Below are positions 25,213 to 33,939 of a DNA stretch of 64,000 nucleotides, one piece after another. The translations under genes were made by a program, and so were the position numbers. Origin of the DNA: Alphaproteobacteria bacterium (GTDB taxonomy: Bacteria; Pseudomonadota; Alphaproteobacteria; Micavibrionales; Micavibrionaceae); NCBI GenBank assembly GCA_020445145.1, contig JAGRHC010000020.1:1-64000 (forward strand), read 5' to 3'. How positions within the stretch are numbered: the stretch's first letter is position 1; every line of letters begins with the position of its first letter. Under the pieces are notes generated by a model. It worked only from the letters and a program-made list of their open reading frames with translations. It was not told where the DNA came from and made no database searches.

Positions 25213-25926
25213 TTAGCCTTGATCCCGTTTATACGGACCGGTTATCGGTTCGCGAATCTTGGCTTCCGGGGTGTAGTTTTCGTCGATAATGCGGGCGATT
25301 GCGGCCAGTCTTGCGGAAATCTGTAGCAGGGTTTGAGCCGACTTTCTTTTCTCTCCGTCATATTCAAAGACGACGACGTCGCGCAGTATGCGTTCCGAGA
25401 GTGCTTGCAAAAGTGTATGTATGTCTGCGGCTGCAACGCTTGCTGTATTACTGTGTACGCTTTGTATGCTGGCGCGGTAGAAATTGTCCTTGGCGATTTT
25501 GCTCTGGATCTTGTCGATTTGCAGTTTGTTGATGTCGTAATGCTGTGCAAAGAAATCTGTGAAGGTTGTGAAGCGATCGTTTTTGAGTTCGCAGGCTAGT
25601 TTTGCGGTTGTTACAACTGTACTGAGTATTGGTGTCAGTCTTGTACGGTGAATTGTTTTGCAAATGTCTATGCTGTTTTGGTCGCTGTAGGCGAGCGCAA
25701 AGATTTGTGCTGCTTTTTCTGTTGTGTTTGCCAGGAATACGGGGGTGCTCTCGGGGGGCAGCATCTTCATGTCCACACGATAGAGAAGGCTGCTTGTTTT
25801 TTGTTTTTGCGGCTTGTGGATGTCTAGAGACGATAACAGGGCATCATAAGAATAAAATAAGCTTGCACCCCTCGCCTCGAAACCCTCCCCATCGCCGGTT
25901 TCGTTATGCGTGATCTCTATACGCAT
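25213..25926 (-). CDS. Hypothetical protein, 237 aa
   Basis: Unknown. Starts with a beta-rich, amphipathic stretch (MRIEITHNETGDGEGFEA) and continues as mostly helical, with a Tyr-rich segment near 25 and Ala/Leu-rich helices at 165-215. No signal peptide or membrane segment. It lies 224 bp upstream of carD on the same strand, but carD has its own predicted promoter in between. Confidence 0.6.
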   Translation of the reverse strand: MRIEITHNETGDGEGFEARGASLFYSYDALLSSLDIHKPQKQKTSSLLYRVDMKMLPPESTPVFLANTTEKAAQIFALAYSDQNSIDICKTIHRTRLTPILSTVVTTAKLACELKNDRFTTFTDFFAQHYDINKLQIDKIQSKIAKDNFYRASIQSVHSNTASVAAADIHTLLQALSERILRDVVVFEYDGEKRKSAQTLLQISARLAAIARIIDENYTPEAKIREPITGPYKRDQG

Positions 25927-26028
25927 TTTACCTGTTCAGTTTTATTGTTTGATATTTAAGGGCATCATACTGTTTTGGCGGTAAAAATGCAAATTTATAT
26001 TAGGTAAGTCTGTTTTACGTGTTGCTTG

Positions 26029-26946
26029 CTATTTTTGTGTAGCAGGCTCAGTTGTTTTAAAAATTGATTTTTGGGTATCAATTTTTGCGTTTGTGCCGAT
26101 CGGGAGTGGGTAAAATGTTTTGCCGTGGCCGAAGGGGAGGTTCATGAGAACCGGGATTTTCAGGCCTTCTGTGTGTTCTTGAACAATGTCTTCCAAGGTG
26201 AAGCCGTAGGGGCGGCCGGTTTCTTTTTGGCCGGAGAATTCACCGAGGGCGAGGGCTTTTATGTTCTTTAGCACACCGACGCGTTTTAAATGCAGGAGCA
26301 TGCGGTCGAGTTTGCTTGGCTCTTCGTTGCAGTCTTCCAGAAAGAGGATTGAGTCTTTCCAGAATTCCTCCGGCAGGGTTTGGGGGAGGTATTGGAATAT
26401 GCTCAGGTTGCCGCCGATTAATTTTCCTTCGGCTCTACCGTGGTGAATAATTCTGGCTTTGTCCAGCGGGAGGGCGAGGTCTTGTTCTCCTGCGAGCAGC
26501 TTCAGGAGATCGGGGAGTTGATTGTACTTGTGCAGGCTTTTAAACACCGGGCCGTGGATTGTCGTTATCCCCGTGTGTGCGTTGACGGCGTTCAGGAGTG
26601 CGGTGACGTCGCTGAAGCCGATCAGGATTTTGGGCGTTGTCGGGAGTTTTTTGAAGTTGATGCTTTCGAGCAAATGGAGGCACCGATTTCCGCCGCCTGC
26701 GGCCCAGAGGGCTTTGATGTCTTTGCGCTGCCAGAGGCCTTGGAAGGCCAGTGTTTTCTGGAGCGCATTGCCGGCCGATTGGTTCAGTTTTTCGAAGGTT
26801 TGCGGGTGGATGAAAACTTTGTAGCCTTTGCTTTCGAGAAGCTCTTTTGATTTTTCGATGTCCTCGCGCTCGACGGTGCTGGAGGGGGCGAAGACTCCGA
26901 TGGTGTCGCCTTTTTCCAGTGCCGGTGGGAAAATGGGTGTGTTCAT
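26029..26946 (-). CDS. ldcA: LD-carboxypeptidase (S66, muramoyltetrapeptide carboxypeptidase)
   Basis: 305 residues. Removes the terminal D-Ala from tetrapeptides during peptidoglycan recycling in the cytoplasm. The Ser nucleophile is in GFSDVTALL (near 108), the Glu of the Ser-His-Glu triad in LFLEDCNEEPS (near 204) and the His in PFGHG (near 275). GDTIGVFAPSS is the usual N-terminal signature. Last gene of a - operon, 10 bp after phr. Confidence 0.94.
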   Translation of the reverse strand: MNTPIFPPALEKGDTIGVFAPSSTVEREDIEKSKELLESKGYKVFIHPQTFEKLNQSAGNALQKTLAFQGLWQRKDIKALWAAGGGNRCLHLLESINFKKLPTTPKILIGFSDVTALLNAVNAHTGITTIHGPVFKSLHKYNQLPDLLKLLAGEQDLALPLDKARIIHHGRAEGKLIGGNLSIFQYLPQTLPEEFWKDSILFLEDCNEEPSKLDRMLLHLKRVGVLKNIKALALGEFSGQKETGRPYGFTLEDIVQEHTEGLKIPVLMNLPFGHGKTFYPLPIGTNAKIDTQKSIFKTTEPATQK

Positions 26947-26956
26947 GACGGGCAGT

Positions 26957-28384
26957 CTATTTGATTTGCTGGTAGCATTCCAGCGCTTTGTCGCGGGAGG
27001 CTTTTAAATCGACGAGCGGGCGCGGGTAGTTTTCGCCGAGGTGGAGGTTTGCCATTGCGCATATGCCTTGCGGGGCGTCCCAAGGCTTATGGATGTAGTC
27101 TGCGGGCATTTCGCGGAGTTCGTGGACGTATTTTCGGACGTAGGTGCCTTTGGGGTCGAATTTTTCGCCTTGCGTGACGGGGTTGAATATCCGGAAATAG
27201 GGGGCTGCGTCGGCGCCGCATCCGGCAACCCATTGCCAGCTTGCGGCGTTGTTGGCCAGATCTGCGTCAACGAGGCAGTCCCAGAACCAATCTTGACCGT
27301 GGTGCCAGTGAAGGCGGAGGTTTTTGACGAGGAACGATGCGACGATCATGCGGACGCGATTGTGCATCCAGCCTTCGCGCCAGAGCTGTCTCATTCCGGC
27401 GTCGACGATGGGGATGCCGGTCTTGCCGCGTTGCCAGCTTTGGAGGTGATGGGGGTTGTTTTCCCACGGGAAGGCTTTGAATTTTGTTTGGAGCGGCTCC
27501 TTTGGCAGGTCCGGGTTATGGTGGAGCAGGGTATGAGAGAATTCACGCCAGCCGAGTTCGCTGCGGAATGTTTCGAGGTCAGACTCCAGATTGTTTGCGA
27601 GGGCGTAGCCTGTGGCTTCGTACCAGACAGTGCGGGGAGAGATTTCGCCGAAGTGGAGGTGGGGCGACAGGCGGGAGATATTTTCCATGTCGGGGCGGTT
27701 GCGAAGCTCGGCGTACCCCTTCAGGCCGGTTTTGAGGAAAGCTTTCAGGCGCTTTTGTGCGCCGTCTTCTCCTGGTTGCCACTGGGTTTTCATTTCCTTG
27801 TACCACGGGATTTTGGGGAGTAGGCCAAGCGCGGAGAGGGGCTGGCATGCTTCCGGGCGCGGCGCAAAAGGGATGTGATCCGGTGCATTTTGGTGCATAT
27901 TCGGTTCATCTCGGTTCAGGTATCCGGCGCGGAAAAATGGTGTAAATACCCTGTAAGGGGTGCCATCGTCCTTCAAAAGGTCGGGTGGCTCGCGTAGCAG
28001 GCTTGCATTATATGTTTGGCATTCTATCCCCATTTTATCCATAAGCTTTTCCACAGACTTATCCTGTGCTTCCTGCCAGGGCGTTGTGGCGCGATTCCAG
28101 AAGACTGCGTCTGCGTTGATCTGCTTCACGAGGCGGGTCATGATCTCTTGTGCGTCACCGGAAAAGGTGCAGAGATTTTCGTTCAGACTGTGGTTCAGGG
28201 CGGTGAGGCTGTGGTGGAGCCACCATTTGCTTGCGCCGCCTGGGGGCCATTCTCCGGGGGCGTTCCCGTCATGGATGTAGATGGGGAGAATTGCGTAGCC
28301 TTGGGTGATGGCTTGGTAGAGCGCGGGGTTATCGCTTAGCCTAAGATCCTTTCGGAACCAGAGGATGGCGTTTTTTTGCGTCAT
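26957..28384 (-). CDS. phr: Deoxyribodipyrimidine photolyase
   Basis: 475 residues. Light-driven repair of UV pyrimidine dimers with FADH2 and an antenna cofactor. N-terminal Rossmann antenna domain begins AILWFRKDLRLSDNPAL; the FAD domain has LSPHLHFGEISPR, SELGWREFSH, GIPIVDAGMRQLWREGWMHN and ASWQWVAGCGADAAPYFRIF, carrying the conserved electron-transfer Trp residues of class I enzymes. Set between ldcA and a CapK-like ligase with gaps of about 10 bp. Confidence 0.97.
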   Translation of the reverse strand: MTQKNAILWFRKDLRLSDNPALYQAITQGYAILPIYIHDGNAPGEWPPGGASKWWLHHSLTALNHSLNENLCTFSGDAQEIMTRLVKQINADAVFWNRATTPWQEAQDKSVEKLMDKMGIECQTYNASLLREPPDLLKDDGTPYRVFTPFFRAGYLNRDEPNMHQNAPDHIPFAPRPEACQPLSALGLLPKIPWYKEMKTQWQPGEDGAQKRLKAFLKTGLKGYAELRNRPDMENISRLSPHLHFGEISPRTVWYEATGYALANNLESDLETFRSELGWREFSHTLLHHNPDLPKEPLQTKFKAFPWENNPHHLQSWQRGKTGIPIVDAGMRQLWREGWMHNRVRMIVASFLVKNLRLHWHHGQDWFWDCLVDADLANNAASWQWVAGCGADAAPYFRIFNPVTQGEKFDPKGTYVRKYVHELREMPADYIHKPWDAPQGICAMANLHLGENYPRPLVDLKASRDKALECYQQIK

Positions 28385-28395
28385 GCGGGCCGTTC

Positions 28396-29790
28396 CTAGG
28401 AGGCTTTTTTCTGCTGGTAGTAGCCACCGACGACTTCAGCCAGTCCGTCGCCTTCACCGATAATTTTGAATTTTCTGGTGTAGTCGTGGTCAAAATGATC
28501 CCGGAATATAATCTCGACTTTGCTGTAGTTGGGAAAAATGGCCTGCATGGTGTCGCGGGCGGCTTGCTCGACATTTTTCTCCTGTTCCGGGTTTTGTAGA
28601 ACGAAATTGAGCTGGAGCGCGTTTTTATCGTGCCGGAGCATGAAGTGCATAATCGGGTCATCGAAGGCGGTGTTGATTTCGTTGATGACGGCGTTGAAGA
28701 ATGAGGCGTAATAGTGGTAGCCGTCTGCGCCGATGATGTAGTCGGTATTTTTGCCTTCGAGGTGAAGGATGCTTTGGCGTCCATCTGCTTCAGTGACGAC
28801 TTGTCCCATGTCTTCGATCTGGTAGCGGATGAAGGGGAAGGCCTTTTGGCGCAGGGCGGTGACGAGAATTGAATTTCCGGGGCCTTGTTCGATGTAGGCG
28901 TAGTCGGAGAAAACGTCGTAATCGAAGCTGCTGAGGCCGCTTTGGTGAGCAATTTCGCCGAATTCGACGGCGCCGTAGGTGGACTGGATGTCGGCGCCGG
29001 GGAACATTTTCTGGATGAATTTTTTGCTGCAATCGAGGAAAAATTCACCGCTGACGTTGATGTAGCGCAGGCCTTCGAACGGGGGAATGTTTTCCGCCTT
29101 CATGATTTCGGCGACGCGCTGAAGGACGCAAGGGAAGATAACCAGCAGGGTGGCTTTGCGCTTTTTCAGGGTTTTGAGCAGGTTTTCGACGGATTCCTTT
29201 GTAACGGTTTCAAAGGGGACCATGGTGAAGCCGAAGAGTGTGTTCAGGGGGCCTGAAAACTCGGCATAGGGGCCGGTGAAGTAGGATTTTAGCGGGTAGT
29301 AGACTACGAAACTTTCGCCCTGCTTCCAGCCGTTCATTTTGAAGGAATGGAGGAAGGATTGTGCGAAGACGTTGGCATCTTCGTAGTCAAGCCAGCGGTA
29401 GGTCGGTATGCCGGAGGTTCCGCCGGTGGATATTGACGTGAAGAAGTCTTTTTTGACCAGTCCATGGATGATGGCGTCTTTGGTGTTTGGCGTTTTGCCC
29501 TCATTCAGGAGATCGAATTTGCCGTTTAAAGTTTCGCTTCTGAAGGCTTCGTTGTGATCTTTGAGGTTTTGTTTTGTGACAAAGGGCAAGTGGCTGAAAG
29601 CGTAGAAAAACTCACTGTCGGTCAGGGATTGTTCTTCTGCGAGGAAGCTATCGAAGCGGCCTTGATAGAAGGGGACGGACGTGTTGGCATGCTGGACGAT
29701 CTGTCTGACCCGTTCGCGGCGGGAGAGCTTGCTTTCCGGTATGCTTGGAAGAGCCAGATTGTAGCCTAGAGTATGACGCAGAATTTTCAT
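28396..29790 (-). CDS. CapK/PaaK-like AMP-forming ligase
   Basis: 464 residues of the ANL superfamily, the branch of phenylacetate-CoA ligase and CapK. The AMP-binding loop reads STGGTSGIPTYR (near 118), then YGAVEFGEIA (near 270) and RYQIEDMGQV (near 319). The substrate is unknown; members activate aryl acids or serve polysaccharide loci. No phenylacetate genes are nearby. Neighbours are a DHH phosphoesterase upstream (8 bp) and photolyase downstream (11 bp), so an envelope or repair-linked role cannot be told from context. Confidence 0.85.
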   Translation of the reverse strand: MKILRHTLGYNLALPSIPESKLSRRERVRQIVQHANTSVPFYQGRFDSFLAEEQSLTDSEFFYAFSHLPFVTKQNLKDHNEAFRSETLNGKFDLLNEGKTPNTKDAIIHGLVKKDFFTSISTGGTSGIPTYRWLDYEDANVFAQSFLHSFKMNGWKQGESFVVYYPLKSYFTGPYAEFSGPLNTLFGFTMVPFETVTKESVENLLKTLKKRKATLLVIFPCVLQRVAEIMKAENIPPFEGLRYINVSGEFFLDCSKKFIQKMFPGADIQSTYGAVEFGEIAHQSGLSSFDYDVFSDYAYIEQGPGNSILVTALRQKAFPFIRYQIEDMGQVVTEADGRQSILHLEGKNTDYIIGADGYHYYASFFNAVINEINTAFDDPIMHFMLRHDKNALQLNFVLQNPEQEKNVEQAARDTMQAIFPNYSKVEIIFRDHFDHDYTRKFKIIGEGDGLAEVVGGYYQQKKAS

Positions 29791-29798
29791 TTTTTGAT

Positions 29799-30782
29799 CT
29801 AGCCGTTCGTCGTGATCGTGTCGATCAGTTCACGCAGAGTTTCTTCTGCGCTGAGGTTCGGCACCTGGCATGTTCCTGCAGCATTGTGACCTCCGCCGCC
29901 GTATTCGAGCATGAGTTTACCGATGTCTGTTTTCCCGGTGCGGTTCAAGATGGACTTGCCGGTGGCAAAAACAGTGTTTTGTTTGTTCTTGCCCCAAAGG
30001 ATATGGATCGAGGTATTACATTGCGGGAAGAGCGCGTAGATAACAAAGCGGTTTCCGGCCCAAATTGTTTCTTCTTTGCGTAAGTCTAGGACAACGAGGT
30101 TTCTGTTTACTGTGGAGCAGCGCTCAATTTGCTGGCGGCATTTCATCTGGTGTTCGAAATAGAGATCGACACGTTCCTTTACGTCGGGGAGAGCAAGGAT
30201 GTCGTTAATGTCGTTGTGATCCCGGCAGTAGTCGATAAGCTTCATCATAAGCTGGTAGTTTGAAATATTGAAATCACGGAAACGGCCCAATCCGGTGCGG
30301 GCATCCATGATAAAGCTCAGGAGGACCCATCCTTCGGGGGAGAGGATTTCCTCTTTGGTGAAATTCGCAGAGTCGGCTTTGTCGACAGCATCCATCATGA
30401 TGTCAGGGATATTTGTGAAGGTTGCGTTGCCTCCAAAGTATTCGTAGACGACGCGGGCTGCAGATGGGGCGCTGGTATTAATTACATGGTTTACAGGGTG
30501 GCCGTGGATACGTTCGGCTTCGCTGGCGTGGTGGTCAAAGCAGATATAGGCGGTGTCAACGTAGGGGAGGTTGGTTGTGATATCGCGCGGGCCCACTTCG
30601 ATCAGTCCGTCTTGCATATCTTTTGGGTGTGCAAACATAATGTCGTCGATGATGTCGAGTTCTTTTAGAAGGATACCGCAGATCAGTCCGTCCATGTCGC
30701 TGCGGGTGATCAGTCTATATTTCTTGCCCGGTTCAGGCATGATTTTGTTGGCTGAAGCGCTTTGGGGGGCATTTTGTGACAT
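29799..30782 (-). CDS. DHH-family phosphoesterase (exopolyphosphatase-like)
   Basis: 327 residues from an ATG with AAGGA nine bases upstream; a longer frame to 30851 lacks a site. Motifs: RSDMDGLICG (about 27-36), ICFDHHASE (about 78), and the DHHA1 GGGGHNAAG (about 298). DHH/DHHA1 enzymes with this layout cleave oligonucleotides, cyclic dinucleotide products or polyphosphate; which one is not evident. First gene of a four-gene - operon with the CapK-like ligase, phr and ldcA. Confidence 0.85.
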   Translation of the reverse strand: MSQNAPQSASANKIMPEPGKKYRLITRSDMDGLICGILLKELDIIDDIMFAHPKDMQDGLIEVGPRDITTNLPYVDTAYICFDHHASEAERIHGHPVNHVINTSAPSAARVVYEYFGGNATFTNIPDIMMDAVDKADSANFTKEEILSPEGWVLLSFIMDARTGLGRFRDFNISNYQLMMKLIDYCRDHNDINDILALPDVKERVDLYFEHQMKCRQQIERCSTVNRNLVVLDLRKEETIWAGNRFVIYALFPQCNTSIHILWGKNKQNTVFATGKSILNRTGKTDIGKLMLEYGGGGHNAAGTCQVPNLSAEETLRELIDTITTNG

Positions 30783-30907
30783 GGACGCAATTCCTTTTCG
30801 AAGTGAATACAAGGTAACGCAGTGGGCGCGATGAATTCGCTCAATTATCATAGCTGGTAAATTGATTCAGGAAAAGGGGAAGCGTATGTGCGGCGCGGTA
30901 AAAATGC

Positions 30908-31864
30908 CTATTCCAGCGTTTCGTCGATAAAGTAAAGGGGGCGCTTTTTGGTCTCACCGAAGATACGGCCGATGTATTCACCGAGAATGCCGATGGTTAG
31001 GAGCTGAATTCCGCTTAGGAACGTCACCATAACCATCAGTGACGGATAACCTGGGAGGTCATGAGACGATATCAGTGTATGCAGGATGATGAAAATTCCA
31101 AAGGCGAAGGCGAATAAGGAGATCAGGAAGCCGAACATACTTGCGATGCGCAGCGGCGTTATGCTGAACCCTGTTATTCCTTCCAGAGCCAAGTTCCAGA
31201 GCTTGATGTAGTTCCATTTTGTTGTGCCTGCGGCGCGCGGCTCCCGGTTGTAATGCAAGGCGATCTGCCGGAAGCCGATCCATGCGAAGAGGCCTTTCAT
31301 AAAGCGGTGGTTTTCGCGCAGTTTCAGGAGCGCGTCGAGGGCGCGGCGGTTCATGAGGCGGAAATCACCGGTGTTGACCGGGATGTCGATGGCGCTGATG
31401 AAGTTGATGATTTTGTAAAAGGCGCGGGCGGTTTTTCTTTTAAGCCATGTTTCACCTTGGCGGCGCAGGCGCTGACCGTAGACGACGTCGGCTTTTTCTT
31501 CTTTCCAGAGTCGCAGCATTTCCGGGATCAGGTGCGGCGGATCTTGCAGATCAGCGTCCAGAATAATTACGGCATCGCCTTTGGCGTGGTCAAGGCCGGC
31601 GGTCATGGCTGCTTCCTTCCCGAAGTTGCGGGAAAGGTGGAAGATTTTGGCGCGTTTGTCTTTTTTGTGCAGGGCGTCCAGCATTGAGCGCGTGTTGTCG
31701 CGGCTGCCGTCATTGATGTAGATTATTTCGAAGTCGTAGGGGAGCGCGTCAATGACTTCTGTGACTGCGCTATGACACTGCTCGATAACTTCCTCTTCAT
31801 TGTAGCAGGGGATGATGATTGAAATCAGCTCGCGGGCCGGTTTTTTCTTTTTTGCTTCTGTCAC
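30908..31864 (-). CDS. GtrB-like polyprenyl-phosphate glycosyltransferase (GT2)
   Basis: 318 residues. GT-A domain with IIIPCYNEEEVI (15-26), FEIIYINDGSRDNT and the metal-binding DADLQDPP (near 104), then two C-terminal membrane helices (about 230-260 and 268-290), as in GtrB/ArnC/DPM1 enzymes that load a sugar onto undecaprenyl phosphate. GTG start within a GTGA overlap with the upstream GT-C-like gene, so coupled to it. The ending RIFGETKKRPLYFI is typical. Confidence 0.93.
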   Translation of the reverse strand: MTEAKKKKPARELISIIIPCYNEEEVIEQCHSAVTEVIDALPYDFEIIYINDGSRDNTRSMLDALHKKDKRAKIFHLSRNFGKEAAMTAGLDHAKGDAVIILDADLQDPPHLIPEMLRLWKEEKADVVYGQRLRRQGETWLKRKTARAFYKIINFISAIDIPVNTGDFRLMNRRALDALLKLRENHRFMKGLFAWIGFRQIALHYNREPRAAGTTKWNYIKLWNLALEGITGFSITPLRIASMFGFLISLFAFAFGIFIILHTLISSHDLPGYPSLMVMVTFLSGIQLLTIGILGEYIGRIFGETKKRPLYFIDETLE

Positions 31865-33504
31865 GGTAGCGGCTCCAATGGATTGTCTTTTTTCATGATA
31901 AAGAGATCGTATGTCATATGCATGTCACTGTTATTGTCTCTTTTTGTTCCCTTGATGTAAATATATTCGTCGATGGTGAAGCTTTCTTCTAAATTATAGT
32001 GGGTCATATTTTCTCTGAATTTTTTGCTTTTCATAAGGGAGTTGTAGAAGGATCTTTCGTTTTTGTATGTTTCTGGATTGTAATATTGTGGGATCGCGAT
32101 GACAGAAGGGGTGAAATGTTTCATGTCGTCGGCGAGCAAGTCGGTGTAGAACAGCATTTGGCCGCGGATTTTCTCTTTTTGTTCGCTGGTGGTTGCGAGA
32201 GACATTTTTTCTATTAAGCCTAGAAAAGTCCAGAGTTCGCCGTAAGAAGAACCGTTTACAAGGCCTGTATAATAGGGCAGTGCGTTGGGGGCTGGCTTTA
32301 TGGTATAAAAGGCATAGATGTTGTTCCATGCCAGTTCCTTTATTTTTTGGTGAAAAGGAATTTGTGTGAATTCCCGTGGTGTGAGGAAAGGGCCCGTTAC
32401 ACCTGTCATTCCGTTTTGCATTATGATTGTCACTATGCTTAGGGTAATGAATGCGGAGATAGTTATGCTATGTTTGAGGAACTTAAAGACGATGGCATAG
32501 CATGCCAGCATGAAGGCCATGGTGCCAAATCCTAGATATGGAAGGCTTTGGTATTGAAACCCTTTATTTTGCAGGATGTAGGGGGGAATGCATAAGATGC
32601 TCAGACCGGACAGTGTGTAAATTGCTATTCTGAAGTCTGTCATATTGTCCTTGTTGTATATAAATCCTGTCGTCAGGGCGGATGCAATGATAGGTAGAAT
32701 TATATATCTCATATTGGTTGTGATTTCCGGATCTATTGATCCTGACCACACGTTGCTTACGTAAAGCTCGGATAATCTTGGAAGGCTGACAAACAGGAAA
32801 TCCGGGAAGAGTAATGCGATAAGGAGCATGTAGGATATTCCTGTGGCCAGCATGACAAGAAAATCGGGGCTGAGTATGACAGGTCCGATTTTTCGGGTTT
32901 TATAGAGCCTGTGGAGAAAGAATACTGTCGGGACGAGTGCATAATATGGTTTTAGGCATACCGCAAGAGCACCGGCGAAAGCGGCTGCGATGGAGACCAT
33001 TAGAGGTAATGTTTTTCTCTCTGTGATGAGGGGCTGTAGCAGGCATAGTGGAAGGAGCCAGAGAAAGATTAGCTGATCTTTCTGACCGAAAGCCGGCCCC
33101 ATCGCCCACGTTTGGGTGAAGAGAATGGAAATGGCTAGTGCTGTTACAAGATTTTTATCCAAGGCAGCAAATTTTGCAAGGCGAAAGAGTAACGCTGCTG
33201 TCAGGGCAATATAGAGAACAATGTTCAGGTAAATGCAAATATCAATGGGCCAGTTGAAGTATTTATAAAAACCAAGAGCCGGAAGGTAAATGAGAAAACT
33301 GAGGGGGGGGTTGGTCTCGAAGAAATCCTGTGCGTATGTGCCGCCGTTAAGAAACCGCTCAAGGCAAGTTAGAAGCCACCCAATATCTGCGTTTACATAA
33401 ATATTTAGTCGAAGGTAAGACCAAGTTAGAAAGGAAAACGCACACAGGGCAAAAACAATGGTTAACTGCATTTCGTCTAATGTCTGTTTTTTTGCTTCTG
33501 CCAA
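31861..33504 (-). CDS. GT-C-like membrane glycosyltransferase, paralog 3
   Basis: 547 residues, about ten or more membrane helices up to residue 370, then a soluble C-terminal domain. TTG start with AGGAG six bases upstream. The first periplasmic loop has ADIGWLLTCLERFLNGG and FFETNPPLSFLIY; the acidic residue followed by a Pro-Pro-Leu motif is like the catalytic loop of ArnT/PMT-type GT-C enzymes. Shares this loop and a C-terminal block (SFTIDEYIYIKG) with the genes at 33913 and 35559. Probably transfers a sugar from the polyprenyl carrier made by the coupled GtrB-like enzyme. Confidence 0.75.
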   Translation of the reverse strand: MAEAKKQTLDEMQLTIVFALCAFSFLTWSYLRLNIYVNADIGWLLTCLERFLNGGTYAQDFFETNPPLSFLIYLPALGFYKYFNWPIDICIYLNIVLYIALTAALLFRLAKFAALDKNLVTALAISILFTQTWAMGPAFGQKDQLIFLWLLPLCLLQPLITERKTLPLMVSIAAAFAGALAVCLKPYYALVPTVFFLHRLYKTRKIGPVILSPDFLVMLATGISYMLLIALLFPDFLFVSLPRLSELYVSNVWSGSIDPEITTNMRYIILPIIASALTTGFIYNKDNMTDFRIAIYTLSGLSILCIPPYILQNKGFQYQSLPYLGFGTMAFMLACYAIVFKFLKHSITISAFITLSIVTIIMQNGMTGVTGPFLTPREFTQIPFHQKIKELAWNNIYAFYTIKPAPNALPYYTGLVNGSSYGELWTFLGLIEKMSLATTSEQKEKIRGQMLFYTDLLADDMKHFTPSVIAIPQYYNPETYKNERSFYNSLMKSKKFRENMTHYNLEESFTIDEYIYIKGTKRDNNSDMHMTYDLFIMKKDNPLEPLP

Positions 33505-33546
33505 AGGAAAACTCCTGCTAAGACATAGAGAAATTCAGGGAAAACC

Positions 33547-33939
33547 ATGTTGCATCTTCTCAAAAGCCATTACAAGCAATTTCGCCGATTTTCGTTCGTG
33601 GGTTTGATTAATACAGCGGTCGATTTTGTTGTGTTTTCTGTTTTGTTTTATGCGGCCGGTGTTCCATATGTTATTGCCCATATGTGCAGTTTTGTTTTGG
33701 CGCTTACCAATAGTTTTTTGTGGAATTCACTTTGGACTTTTAAGAACCTGAAGCGGGATAAAATTTTTGCTCAGGTTGTTCGTTTTGTTGGGGTTGGTTG
33801 TATTGGTCTGGCGCTGAGCACGGTGACGATTTATGTGGCGGCAAACTATGTTCCTGTGCTCTTGGCTAAGTTGCTTGCTGTTGGTGTGACCATTGTCTGG
33901 AATTATTTCGGTTCATGGTTTTTTGTATTCCGGGACTGA
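33547..33939 (+). CDS. GtrA-like flippase
   Basis: 130 residues with four membrane helices. GtrA family signature: RRFSFVGLINTAVDFVVF (13-30), ALTNSFLWNSLWTFK (about 52-66) and a closing NYFGSWFFVF. GtrA proteins are thought to flip undecaprenyl-phosphate-linked sugars. It is alone on the + strand within a - cluster; its 3' end overlaps the 3' end of the gene at 33913 by 27 bp. Confidence 0.92.
   Translation: MLHLLKSHYKQFRRFSFVGLINTAVDFVVFSVLFYAAGVPYVIAHMCSFVLALTNSFLWNSLWTFKNLKRDKIFAQVVRFVGVGCIGLALSTVTIYVAANYVPVLLAKLLAVGVTIVWNYFGSWFFVFRD

Noticed and set aside
27041-27823. 260-residue + frame inside phr
   Set aside because: Mirror of the photolyase coding strand without family match.
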